DNA of 64,000 nucleotides from Aliihoeflea sp052435735 (GTDB taxonomy: Bacteria > Pseudomonadota > Alphaproteobacteria > Rhizobiales > Rhizobiaceae). How positions within the stretch are numbered: the stretch's first letter is position 1; every line of letters begins with the position of its first letter. The notes below the pieces were generated by a model, which searched no databases, was not told the DNA's origin, and was given only the letters and a program-made list of their open reading frames with translations. The stretch is from assembly GCA_052435735.1 (NCBI GenBank), contig JBQVNB010000002.1, positions 62,001 to 126,000 of the forward strand, in the 5' to 3' direction. The position numbers were made by a program, and so were the translations under genes. Below, in pieces: positions 55,436-63,920 of the stretch.

Positions 55436-56586
55436 TGTCCGACATGCTCGCCAAGGCGCAGGTCGAGGAAGTGCGCGAGAAGGTCGCGCGGCCATGGCTG
55501 TCGCCGCTCAACCAGCGTCGCTGGCAGAACTTCAAGGCAAACCGGCGCGGCTATTGGTCGCTCTGGATCTTCCTCATCCTGTTCGTGCTGTCGCTGTTCG
55601 CCGAGTTCATCGCCAACGACAAGCCGGTGCTCGCCTCCTACAATGGCGAAATCCTCTTCCCGACCATCGTCGACTATCCGGAGGAAAAGTTCGGCGGCTT
55701 CCTCGCGGTGACGGACTATCGCGACCCGGTCATCCAGGAAGAGATCGAGGCGAATGGCTGGATGATCTGGCCGCCGATCCGCTATTCCTACCGCACGGTG
55801 AATAACGAGATCCCCGAGGCTGCGCCCGCCAAGCCGTCCTGGCTCTACGACCGCGAGACGCGCTGCCAGCGCTATTTCGAGGGCGCGGACGATCCGAACT
55901 GCACGCTCGGCAATTTCAACTGGCTCGGCACCGACGACCAGGCCCGCGACGTCGCGGCGCGTGTCATCTATGGCTTCCGCATCTCTGTCCTGTTCGGCCT
56001 CGTCCTGACGGCCGCCTCGGCGATCATCGGCGTCACGGCCGGTGCCGTGCAGGGCTATTTCGGCGGCTGGACCGACCTGATCTTCCAGCGCGTGATCGAA
56101 ATCTGGTCGTCGATCCCGGTCCTCTATCTGATCCTCATCATCGCCGCGATCCTGCCGCCGGGGTTCTTCATCCTGCTCGGCATCATGCTGCTCTTCTCAT
56201 GGGTGGCGTTCGTCGGCGTCGTGCGCGCCGAATTCCTGCGGGCGCGCAACTTCGAATACGTAAACGCGGCGCGGGCGCTGGGCGTCGGCAATGCCACGAT
56301 CATGTTCCGCCACCTCCTGCCGAACGCGATGGTCGCGACGCTGACCTTCCTGCCCTTCATCCTCAACGGATCGATTACGACGCTGACCTCGCTCGACTTC
56401 CTCGGCTTCGGCCTGCCCCCCGGCTCCGCCTCGCTCGGCGAACTCCTCCGTCAGGGCCAGCGCAACCTGAACGCCCCCTGGCTCGGCATCGTCGGCTTCC
56501 TGTCGCTGTCGGTCATGCTCTCGCTGCTGATCTTCGTCGGCGAAGCCGTCCGCGACGCCTTCGATCCGCGGAAGACGTTCCGATGA
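55435..56586 (+). CDS. yejE: Peptide ABC transporter permease YejE
   Basis: The 383-residue permease pairs with YejB. It has an N-terminal cytoplasmic part (PLNQRRWQNFKANRRGYWSLW), a first helix (about residues 42-60), a long periplasmic insert typical of YejE (about 62-175, including WPPIRYSYRT), and a C-terminal permease domain with coupling motif EFLRARNFEYVNAARALG. The start at 55435 follows GGAGGGACG and overlaps yejB by one base; it overlaps yejF by four. Confidence 0.95.
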   Translation: MSDMLAKAQVEEVREKVARPWLSPLNQRRWQNFKANRRGYWSLWIFLILFVLSLFAEFIANDKPVLASYNGEILFPTIVDYPEEKFGGFLAVTDYRDPVIQEEIEANGWMIWPPIRYSYRTVNNEIPEAAPAKPSWLYDRETRCQRYFEGADDPNCTLGNFNWLGTDDQARDVAARVIYGFRISVLFGLVLTAASAIIGVTAGAVQGYFGGWTDLIFQRVIEIWSSIPVLYLILIIAAILPPGFFILLGIMLLFSWVAFVGVVRAEFLRARNFEYVNAARALGVGNATIMFRHLLPNAMVATLTFLPFILNGSITTLTSLDFLGFGLPPGSASLGELLRQGQRNLNAPWLGIVGFLSLSVMLSLLIFVGEAVRDAFDPRKTFR

Positions 56587-58211
56587 CCACCCCCCTTCTT
56601 TCCGTTCGCGATCTTTCCGTTGCCTTCGCCCAGGGCGGGCGTGAGCAGATTGCCGTCGATCATGTTTCATTCGACATCGCTCCGGGTGAGACGGTTGCGC
56701 TCGTCGGTGAATCCGGGTCGGGCAAGTCGGTTTCCGCGCTCTCGGTTCTCAAGCTCCTGCCCTATCCAGCCGCCAGCCACCCGTCGGGGCAGGTACTGTT
56801 CGAGGGCAAGGACTTGCTGGCGCTCGACGAGCGGGCGCTGATGCGGGTGCGCGGCAACGACATCACGATGATCTTCCAGGAGCCGATGACGTCGCTCAAT
56901 CCGCTGCACACGATCGAGCGGCAGATCGGCGAAATCCTGAAGCTGCATCGCGGCATGAACGAGAAGCAGTCGAAGGCGCGCACGCTGGAACTCCTGAACG
57001 AGGTCGGCATTCGTGAGCCTGAAAAGCGTCTTGGCGCCTATCCGCACCAGCTTTCCGGCGGCCAGCGCCAGCGCGTGATGATCGCGATGGCGCTCGCCAA
57101 CGAGCCAAAGCTCCTGATCGCCGACGAGCCGACCACGGCGCTCGACGTGACCGTGCAGGCGCAGATCCTCGAACTCCTGGCCGAGTTGAAGACACGCAAC
57201 AAGATGTCGATGCTCTTCATCACACATGATCTCGGCATCGTGCGGCGTATCGCGGACCGCGTCTGCGTGATGACGAAGGGCAAGATCGTCGAGGAGGGGC
57301 CGACAGCCGAAGTCTTCGCCAATCCGAAGCACGAATACACGCGCCATCTGCTGGCAGCCGAGCCCAAGGGCGAGCCGCCGGCGGCGAACGACGCGGCGCC
57401 GATCGTCATGAAGGGCGACGACATCAGGGTCTGGTTCCCGATCAAGCAGGGCTTCTTCCGCAAGACGGTCGACCATGTGAAGGCCGTAGACGGCATCGAC
57501 CTTACCGTGCGCGCCGGCCAGACGCTGGGCGTCGTCGGCGAATCGGGTTCCGGCAAGACGACGCTGGGCCTGGCGCTCTCGCGCATGATCTCGTCGAAGG
57601 GCCGGATCATGCTCGGCGACAAGGCAATCGAGGATTATTCCTTCCGCGAAATGAAGCCGCTGCGGCGCGAGATGCAGATCGTGTTCCAGGACCCGTTCGG
57701 CTCGCTCTCGCCGCGCATGTCGGTCTCGGAGATCATCGAGGAAGGGCTGCGTATCCATCAGCCCAAGCTGGACGCCGATGCGCGCGACGCCCTTGTGGTG
57801 GGCGTCCTCAAGGAAGTCGGGCTCGATCCGGCGACGCGCTTCCGCTACCCGCACGAATTTTCCGGCGGCCAGCGCCAGCGCATCGCCATAGCGCGTGCCA
57901 TGGTGCTCAATCCGCGCTTCGTCATGCTCGACGAGCCGACTTCGGCGCTCGACATGAGCGTGCAGGCGCAGGTGGTCGACCTGTTGCGCGACCTGCAGAA
58001 GAAGCACCAACTCGCTTACCTCTTCATCAGCCACGATCTGAAGGTCGTGCGCGCGCTGGCGAACGAGGTGATCGTGATGCGCAATGGCAAGGTCGTCGAA
58101 TACGGCACCAGCCGGCAGATCTTCGAGAACCCGCAGACCGACTACACGAAGGCGCTGATCGCCGCCGCCTTCGATATCGCGACCGCGCCGGCCGGCGTCG
58201 TCAGCGAATAG
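56583..58211 (+). CDS. yejF: Peptide ABC transporter ATP-binding protein YejF (fused dual ATPase)
   Basis: The 542-residue protein contains two ABC ATPase domains in one chain, the YejF form (elsewhere split as DppD and DppF). The first has Walker A GESGSGKSV (about residue 41), signature LSGGQRQR and Walker B LLIADEPTTALD; the second has GESGSGKTT (about 320), FSGGQRQR and FVMLDEPTSALD. Both catalytic sites look intact. It energises uptake by YejBE and is the last gene of the five-gene run; ghrA-like follows after 22 bases and may be cotranscribed. Confidence 0.96.
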   Translation: MTTPLLSVRDLSVAFAQGGREQIAVDHVSFDIAPGETVALVGESGSGKSVSALSVLKLLPYPAASHPSGQVLFEGKDLLALDERALMRVRGNDITMIFQEPMTSLNPLHTIERQIGEILKLHRGMNEKQSKARTLELLNEVGIREPEKRLGAYPHQLSGGQRQRVMIAMALANEPKLLIADEPTTALDVTVQAQILELLAELKTRNKMSMLFITHDLGIVRRIADRVCVMTKGKIVEEGPTAEVFANPKHEYTRHLLAAEPKGEPPAANDAAPIVMKGDDIRVWFPIKQGFFRKTVDHVKAVDGIDLTVRAGQTLGVVGESGSGKTTLGLALSRMISSKGRIMLGDKAIEDYSFREMKPLRREMQIVFQDPFGSLSPRMSVSEIIEEGLRIHQPKLDADARDALVVGVLKEVGLDPATRFRYPHEFSGGQRQRIAIARAMVLNPRFVMLDEPTSALDMSVQAQVVDLLRDLQKKHQLAYLFISHDLKVVRALANEVIVMRNGKVVEYGTSRQIFENPQTDYTKALIAAAFDIATAPAGVVSE

Positions 58212-58233
58212 ACAAAAGACCAGGGAGCCGACC

Positions 58234-59184
58234 ATGACCGACCAGCGCGCGGGGCGCATTCTTCTGTCCGTCCAAGGGTTCAACCCGAAGAAGTGGCACG
58301 AGCTTCTTTCGGCGGAGCGGCAGGTGGTGACCGAGCCGCAGGGCGAGAGCGACCCGTCAATCGACTATGCGGTGGTCTGGAAGCATCAGCCCGGCATTCT
58401 CGCCACGCTGCCGAATTTGAAGGCGATCTTCTCGATCGGCGCCGGCGTCGACCACATCTTCGCCGACCCGAAGCTGCCCGACGTGCCGATCGTGCGCGTG
58501 GTGGCGGGGAACCTAACCCAGCACATGGTCGACTATGTCGTCTGGCGCGTGCTGGACCACCAGCGCCAGGGCATGTTCTACCGCGCCGAACAGGCGAAGA
58601 AGAGCTGGCGCGAGATCGCGCAGCCAGCTTCGCCGGACGTCTCGGTCGGCATTCTGGGCCTCGGCGAGCTCGGGCTGGCGGCAGCGAAGGCCTTGAAGGC
58701 AATCGGCTTCGACGTGAAAGGCTGGACGCGGACGGAAAAATCCGTCGATGGGGTCGAAACCTTCAGCGGCGAGGCGGGGCTGACGCCGTTCCTCAACGCG
58801 ACCGATATCCTCGTGGTGCTATTGCCGCACACGCCGGCGACCGAGGGGATCGTCGACTACGAACTCCTGTCGAAGCTGCGCCGCGACAACGGGCTCGGCG
58901 GCGCGTGCCTGATCAATGCCGGTCGCGGCAAGCTGCAGAAGGAGGCGGACATTTTGCGCGCGCTCGACGACGGCACGCTGAAGGAGGCGAGCCTCGACGT
59001 CTTCGAGACCGAACCGCTGGCGGCGACGAGCCCGCTCTGGACGCATCCACGCGTCTTCGTCACGCCCCACGCCGCGGCCACATCCGACGCGCGACACCTC
59101 GTGCCGCTGATGGTGGAGCAGATGGACCGCTTCGAGCGCGGCGATCCCCTGCAGCATCTGGTGGACCGCAAGGCGGGGTATTAG
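58234..59184 (+). CDS. ghrA: Glyoxylate/hydroxypyruvate reductase A-like
   Basis: The 316-residue D-2-hydroxyacid dehydrogenase has the GhrA type of short N-terminal domain, the NADPH motif GILGLGELGLAAAKAL (about residues 139-154) and catalytic Arg in INAGRGKL, Glu in FETEPLA and His in VTPHAAATSD. It should reduce glyoxylate or hydroxypyruvate. AGGGAG precedes the ATG. It is not closely similar to the other D-2-hydroxyacid dehydrogenase at 17402. A palindromic repeat follows the stop. Confidence 0.88.
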   Translation: MTDQRAGRILLSVQGFNPKKWHELLSAERQVVTEPQGESDPSIDYAVVWKHQPGILATLPNLKAIFSIGAGVDHIFADPKLPDVPIVRVVAGNLTQHMVDYVVWRVLDHQRQGMFYRAEQAKKSWREIAQPASPDVSVGILGLGELGLAAAKALKAIGFDVKGWTRTEKSVDGVETFSGEAGLTPFLNATDILVVLLPHTPATEGIVDYELLSKLRRDNGLGGACLINAGRGKLQKEADILRALDDGTLKEASLDVFETEPLAATSPLWTHPRVFVTPHAAATSDARHLVPLMVEQMDRFERGDPLQHLVDRKAGY

Positions 59185-59194
59185 GCCGGGCGAG

Positions 59195-59325
59195 CGCCCC
59201 CTCCGACCCTTCGGGCCACCTCCCCCGTGAACGGGGGAGGATCTACCTCGAGAAAGGCCGCAACCTCGGCTCTTCCCCTGCGAAGCGGGGGAGGGGGACC
59301 ATGCGAAGCATGGTGGAGGGGGTGT
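59195..59325. repeat. GC-rich palindromic intergenic repeat
   Basis: The region between the convergent ghrA-like and NlpC/P60 genes contains CCCCCTCCGACCC, the hairpin CCTCCCCCGTGAACGGGGGAGG, a second hairpin around CCCCTGCGAAGCGGGG, and ACCATGCGAAGCATGGT. This chain of small hairpins is typical of a rhizobial repeat family. It may also act as a transcription barrier between the convergent genes. Confidence 0.75.
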
Positions 59326-59342
59326 TTGCGAAGTCGAGAAAG

Positions 59343-60200
59343 TCAGGGCCGCCGAAACCCCGTCGGACCGCCGTAAAGGTGCCCAATGCGCGATACCGCG
59401 TCGGCCAGCGGCTCGCGGGTGACGCGCATCGTGTGGCCGCTGGCATGGATCATGGAAGCGGCGTCGAGCATGATCGCGACATGGCCCTTCCAGAAGACGA
59501 GGTCGCCACGTCGCAGGCCGGCGAGGTCGTCGCCGATGTCGAGCGCGATGCCGATGCTCGCCGCCTGCATGTCGGTGTCGCGCAGCACTGATATGCCGGC
59601 CATCCGCAACGCAAGCTGCACCAAGCCAGAACAATCGATGCCGAAGCCGGAAACACCGCCCCACAGATAGGGCGTGTGCTCGAAGCGCTCCGCGACCGAG
59701 ACGTAGTCCGGCTCGAGATGACCGACCGGCCGAAGGTGATCGAAAATCATCGCCTCGCCGGTCTCAAGGAGGGCGTAGCGCGTGCCGCGCGTTTCGGCCT
59801 CGCCGACGATGCGCACCGCCGCGCCCATCGAATGCGCCGTGGTCATCGGAAGGCGCAAATCCGCGCCGCGATAGACGAAACTGCGCTGTACGACAACGAC
59901 ATGTGTCGCCTCCTCGACCGTACTCAGCGCCGATGCGGGCGCGTAGCCGACATAGCCGTCGGCGTCAGCCTGCAGCCATGCCCAGCCTTCGCGCTCGTCG
60001 AACACGCGGACCGTGGCACCGCAGAGCAGTTGCGTATCGATGCCGCTGTCGGCGCGGGGGGCGGGGCGCAAATCTACGATCGGCGCGGCGATCCGCGCCG
60101 GTCGTCCTTCGACGAACTGGCTGACCTCGACCCGGCCGCGCAGGCTTTCCGCTGCAAGATCGGGCCGAAAGGCGTGGAGGCGGCGGTCGAGCGTGGTCAT
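59343..60200 (-). CDS. SH3-NlpC/P60 endopeptidase, YkfC-like (C40 family)
   Basis: The 285-residue protein has no signal peptide, two SH3-like regions (about residues 30-95 and 98-160) and an NlpC/P60 domain with Cys190 in GIDCSGLVQ, His240 in KGHVAIMLD and His252 in IHASGH. The order and spacing match cytosolic YkfC-type gamma-D-glutamyl-L-diamino acid endopeptidases that break down murein peptides. Its start overlaps the end of the leucyl aminopeptidase gene (ATGA), so the two are translated together, and both could degrade peptides brought in by the nearby YejBEF system. Another C40 substrate remains possible. Confidence 0.88.
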   Translation of the reverse strand: MTTLDRRLHAFRPDLAAESLRGRVEVSQFVEGRPARIAAPIVDLRPAPRADSGIDTQLLCGATVRVFDEREGWAWLQADADGYVGYAPASALSTVEEATHVVVVQRSFVYRGADLRLPMTTAHSMGAAVRIVGEAETRGTRYALLETGEAMIFDHLRPVGHLEPDYVSVAERFEHTPYLWGGVSGFGIDCSGLVQLALRMAGISVLRDTDMQAASIGIALDIGDDLAGLRRGDLVFWKGHVAIMLDAASMIHASGHTMRVTREPLADAVSRIGHLYGGPTGFRRP

Positions 60201-61573
60201 TTTCCGTACCGCGCTTCGAGGACGCGCATCAGCGCGCGGATCGCCTGCGCCTCGCCGCCGACTGGCGCGTGAGGTTTCTCCACCGGGTTCCAGCCGAAGA
60301 TGTCGAGATGGACCCAGCTTCGTGCGTTTTCGACGAATTTCTGAAGGAATAGGGCCGCCGTGACCGAGCCGGCAAAGCCGTCGGTGGTGACGTTGTTCAT
60401 GTCGGCAACCCGCGAGGAAAGCTTCTTCGCATAGGGCTTCCAGAGCGGCATCCGCCAGACCGGATCGGCCACCGTATCGCCCGCGCGAGAAAGGTCGGCG
60501 GCGAGCGTCTCGTCGTCGGTGAAGAAGGGCGGCAAGTCCGGCCCGAGCGCGACGCGCGCGGCACCGGTCAGCGTCGCCATGTCGATCAGGAGTTCCGGCT
60601 TTTCCTCGTCGGCAAGCGCCAACGCATCGGCGAGGATCAGTCGGCCCTCGGCATCCGTGTTGCCGATTTCGACGGTCAGCCCCTTGCGGCTGGTCAGAAC
60701 GTCGCCTGGCCTAAAGGCGTTGCCGGCGATGGCGTTTTCGACGGCGGGAATGAGGACGCGCAGGCGCAAATCGAGATTGGCGCTCATGATCATCGAGGCG
60801 AGCCCAAGCACGTTCGCCGCGCCGCCCATGTCCTTCTTCATCAGGAGCATGCCGCTTGCCGGCTTGATGTCGAGCCCGCCGGTGTCGAAGCAGACCCCCT
60901 TGCCGACCAGCGTCACCTTGGGCGCGTCCTTCGGACCCCAGGTGAAGTCGATGAGGCGAGGCGTCTGATCGGAAGCGCGGCCGACCGCGTGGATCATCGG
61001 AAAATTCTGCTTCAGGAGCGCGTCGCCCTCGATGACGGAAATCTTCGCCTTGTGTGCCTTGGCGAGCCTGCGCGCGGCCTCCTCGAGATCGGCCGGCCCC
61101 ATGTCGTTGGTCGGCGTGTTGATGAGATCGCGGGCAAGGATGATGCCGTCGGCCTCGCATGTGACGCGGGCGAGGTCGACACCGGCGGAAAGCTGCAGGC
61201 GGATGTCGCGCGGGCTGTCCTTCCAGTAGCGCTCGAAGCGGTATCCGCCGATCACCAGCGCGAGGGTCGCCAGATGGGCGTCGAACGCGCCGGGCGCGAA
61301 GACCCATTCGCCGGAGGGCAGGTCGCGGGCGAGGCGGCCGAGCGCCAGCGCCGCCGTCGCGCCTTCCTCGGTGCCGATGCCGACCAGCGCGCCGGCCAGT
61401 TCGCCGTCGGCGTCGGGGAAGGCCAGCACCTTGCCAGACTGGCCGGAAAAGCCGCTGGCCTTCGCCCAGGCGCGGGCACGCGCGTCGATCGCGATGCCGT
61501 CGAGCCCGTCCTTGGCGACGACATGGATGGGCTTCGCATTGGCGAGCGGCGTTTGCGTGATTTCGATGGGCAT
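60197..61573 (-). CDS. Leucyl aminopeptidase family protein (M17)
   Basis: The 458-residue protein has the M17 C-terminal catalytic domain: LVGKGVCFDTGGLDIKPA with metal and catalytic Lys/Asp residues, LMKKDMGGAANVLG, and the family signature NTDAEGRLILADAL. The N-terminal domain (about residues 1-140) is the poorly conserved macro-like part. It removes N-terminal residues from peptides in the cytosol using two divalent metal ions. It overlaps the YkfC-like gene by four bases. The symbol pepA or pepB cannot be chosen safely. Confidence 0.93.
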   Translation of the reverse strand: MPIEITQTPLANAKPIHVVAKDGLDGIAIDARARAWAKASGFSGQSGKVLAFPDADGELAGALVGIGTEEGATAALALGRLARDLPSGEWVFAPGAFDAHLATLALVIGGYRFERYWKDSPRDIRLQLSAGVDLARVTCEADGIILARDLINTPTNDMGPADLEEAARRLAKAHKAKISVIEGDALLKQNFPMIHAVGRASDQTPRLIDFTWGPKDAPKVTLVGKGVCFDTGGLDIKPASGMLLMKKDMGGAANVLGLASMIMSANLDLRLRVLIPAVENAIAGNAFRPGDVLTSRKGLTVEIGNTDAEGRLILADALALADEEKPELLIDMATLTGAARVALGPDLPPFFTDDETLAADLSRAGDTVADPVWRMPLWKPYAKKLSSRVADMNNVTTDGFAGSVTAALFLQKFVENARSWVHLDIFGWNPVEKPHAPVGGEAQAIRALMRVLEARYGK

Positions 61574-61615
61574 GGGGTCTCCTGAAAGGCGGGCGCGAAG
61601 CAGATGCGAACCCTT

Positions 61616-61630
61616 TTAACGCTCCGTTAG
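61616..61630. promoter_or_regulatory. Near-consensus CtrA-type site upstream of the TadD-like gene
   Basis: TTAA, seven bases, then TTAG differs from TTAA-N7-TTAA at one position, and another TTAAC follows at 61633-61637. It lies 57-71 bases before the start codon of the TPR lipoprotein gene, a distance that fits promoter control. Confidence 0.3.
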
Positions 61631-61686
61631 GGTTAACGGAATATTGCTCGGGACATTAAGGAGTGCTTCGGCACGAGGGTATGTCG

Positions 61687-62490
61687 ATGCGGAGGTCGAT
61701 CAACATGAAGGCAAAGGCGAGGACCACGGCGACGATCCTGGCGCTGGCGGCAACGCTCGCGCTGGCGGGTTGCGCCGGCAACAAGCGCATGACGACCGCC
61801 TCCGTCGACCGCACGACGACCGGCGCGGTCACGCAGATGACGGCGCCCGAACTGCGCGCGACGGCCGATCAGCTCGGCACCGCCTATACGCGCAACCCGG
61901 CCGACATGAACGTCGCCATGCAATACGCTTCGGTGCTGCAGATGGACGGGCGCAACGACCAAGCGCTGGCCGTGATGCGAAAGGCGGCGATCGACCATCC
62001 CAAGGAACGTCAGGTGCTCGCGGCCTACGGCAAGGCGCTGGCCGCCGCCGGCGACCTCCAGCCCGCGCTCGACGCCGTCCGCCGTGCGCAGACGCCCGAA
62101 TATCCCGACTGGAAACTGATGTCGGCCGAAGGCGCGATCCTCGACCAGCTTGGGCAGGCCGGCGAGGCGCGCCGGCTCTATGCCCGCGCCCTTGAAATGC
62201 AGCCGAACGACCCGAGCGTGCTTTCGAACCTCGGCATGTCCTATCTTCTGGAAGGCGACCTGAAGCAGGCCGAAGCCCAGCTCCAGAACGCCGTCACCCA
62301 GCCCGGCGCCGACAGCCGTGTGCGGCAGAATTTGGCGCTGGTGGTCGGGCTGCAGGGGCGTTTTGCGGATGCCGAAGCAATCGCCAGTCGCGAATTGTCG
62401 CCCGAACAGGCCGAGGCCAACGTGGCGTATCTGCGGTCGATGCTCGCGCAGCAGAACGCCTGGAATGATCTGGCGAACGAAGAGGGCTGA
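61687..62490 (+). CDS. TPR lipoprotein, TadD-like
   Basis: The 267-residue product has a lipoprotein signal (lipobox ALAGC, Cys near residue 29), a Thr-rich linker and four to five tetratricopeptide repeats (about residues 58-240; for example NVAMQYASVLQMDGRNDQAL and PNDPSVLSNLGMSYLLEGD). The C-terminal SMLAQQNAWNDL is typical of rhizobial TadD-like proteins, which in other genomes lie beside tadC and are needed for Tad pilus assembly. Here the gene is about 24 kb from the tad operon. Starts at 61681 and 61705 are also possible; 61687 has GAGGG seven bases upstream. Confidence 0.82.
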   Translation: MRRSINMKAKARTTATILALAATLALAGCAGNKRMTTASVDRTTTGAVTQMTAPELRATADQLGTAYTRNPADMNVAMQYASVLQMDGRNDQALAVMRKAAIDHPKERQVLAAYGKALAAAGDLQPALDAVRRAQTPEYPDWKLMSAEGAILDQLGQAGEARRLYARALEMQPNDPSVLSNLGMSYLLEGDLKQAEAQLQNAVTQPGADSRVRQNLALVVGLQGRFADAEAIASRELSPEQAEANVAYLRSMLAQQNAWNDLANEEG

Positions 62491-62555
62491 CCGGCGCCGT
62501 TCCTACCGGGACGATGGGCGTCGGCAGCTTCACAATTGTTGTTTTCTTTGAAGGG

Positions 62556-62701
62556 GACCCCCCACCCTTTATCCCTCCCCACAAGGGGGAGGAAGGGCAT
62601 CCACGTCGCGCCCCTGCTTTCGGTCGGGTGATAAAATTGACGGAAAGGCTGGACGCTGGCGACTCCCTCCCCCTTGTGGGGAGGGATAAAGGGTGGGGGT
62701 C
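62556..62701. repeat. Long inverted repeat between tadD-like and LLM genes
   Basis: Arms at 62556-62592 and 62666-62701 are reverse complements over 36 bases apart from one extra C; the core is ACCCTTTATCCCTCCCCAC followed by AAGGGGGAGG. They are separated by 73 bases. Together with flanks this fills the 299 bases between the stop codons of the convergent genes; no gene is seen there. The shape suggests a palindromic interspersed element. Confidence 0.85.
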
Positions 62702-62789
62702 ACTTCGGGAAAAAAAGCGACCGCGGCAATCGGGACGATGCGCGTCAATGCGCGAAATGATCTCCAGCCGGTTCGGGCGGGACAGCCCG

Positions 62790-63845
62790 TCAGGCCGCGG
62801 CGATCCGCCTTTTGCCGACTGCCTTCTTCACCTCCGGCGCCACCCGCGTTCCCAAAATCTCGATTGCCTTCAACAGCTTGGCGTGATCCATCACGCCGAT
62901 CGCCATCTGGATGACGAAGCGGTCGAAGCCGAAGATTTCGTAATGCGCGAGGATCTTGTCGGTCAGTTCCGACGCGTCGCCGATGAACTGGGCGCCGCGT
63001 GGGCCGGCAGATGCCTCGAACTGCTGGCGGCTGGCCGGCGGCCAGCCGCGTTCGCGGCCGATCCGGTTCATCACTTCAGCTTGTGCGGGATAGAACGTGT
63101 CGACGGCTTCCTTGCGCGTATCCGCCACGAAGCCGTGGACGTTGATCGAGGTCTTCAGCGTCGCCGGATCGCGGCCGAACTTTTCGGCCGCCTCGCGATA
63201 GAGCTTGAAGAAGGGCGCGAAGCGCGCCGGCTCGCCGCCAATGATGGCGAGCGCGAGCGGCAGGCCGAGCATGGCCGCGCGCCCCACCGATTGCGGCGTG
63301 CCGCCGACGGCGAGCCAGATGGGCAATTTGCCGTTGACCGGCCGCGGGTAGACGCCGCGCTCGCTGACGTGCGGCGTGTGCTTGCCGCCTTCCCATGAAA
63401 AGATTTCGCCCTCGTTGAGCTTGATCAGCATTTCGAGCTTTTCGGCGAAGAGCGTGTCGTAATCGCCGAGGTCGTAGCCGAAGAGCGGGAAGGATTCGAT
63501 GAAGGAGCCACGCCCGGCCATGATCTCTGCACGCCCGTTCGAGATGTTGTCGAGTGTAGCGAACTGCTGGAAGACGCGGATCGGGTCGTCCGACGAGAGC
63601 ACTGAGACGGCGCTCGACAGCTTGATATTCTTGGTGCGCGGGGCGGCGGCGGCGAGCGCGACGGCGGGAGCGGAGACGGCGTAGTCCGGCCGGTGATGTT
63701 CGCCAAGGCCAAAGAGATCGAGCCCGACCTGATCGGCGAGTTCGATTTCCTCGATGAGATTGGCGAAGCGCTGCGCCGGACTGACGATGTTCCCGGTCAC
63801 CGGGTCGGTGCCGACATCGCCGAATGTGTAGAGGCCGATTTCCAT
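62790..63845 (-). CDS. Luciferase-like flavin-dependent oxidoreductase (LLM class)
   Basis: The 351-residue TIM-barrel protein begins MEIGLYTFGDVGTDP and has LFGLGEHHRPDYAVSAPAV, SSAVSVLSSDDPIRVFQQFAT and MAGRGSFIESFPLFGYDL, the pattern of the Atu2307/SP_0267-type FMN-dependent LLM subgroup. Specific substrate is unknown. It is a different subgroup from the LLM protein at 39178. It converges with the TadD-like gene across the inverted repeat. Confidence 0.88.
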   Translation of the reverse strand: MEIGLYTFGDVGTDPVTGNIVSPAQRFANLIEEIELADQVGLDLFGLGEHHRPDYAVSAPAVALAAAAPRTKNIKLSSAVSVLSSDDPIRVFQQFATLDNISNGRAEIMAGRGSFIESFPLFGYDLGDYDTLFAEKLEMLIKLNEGEIFSWEGGKHTPHVSERGVYPRPVNGKLPIWLAVGGTPQSVGRAAMLGLPLALAIIGGEPARFAPFFKLYREAAEKFGRDPATLKTSINVHGFVADTRKEAVDTFYPAQAEVMNRIGRERGWPPASRQQFEASAGPRGAQFIGDASELTDKILAHYEIFGFDRFVIQMAIGVMDHAKLLKAIEILGTRVAPEVKKAVGKRRIAAA

Positions 63846-63920
63846 CGTTCATATCCCTTCGATTTGAAGAAGAGGTATGGAACCAGCGGGCGGATTGCCA
63901 GTCGCGGGCAGGTGAACAGT

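Noticed and set aside
59195..59325. CRISPR-like repeat region
   Set aside because: The repeats are inverted hairpins, not regularly spaced direct repeats, and no cas gene is nearby.
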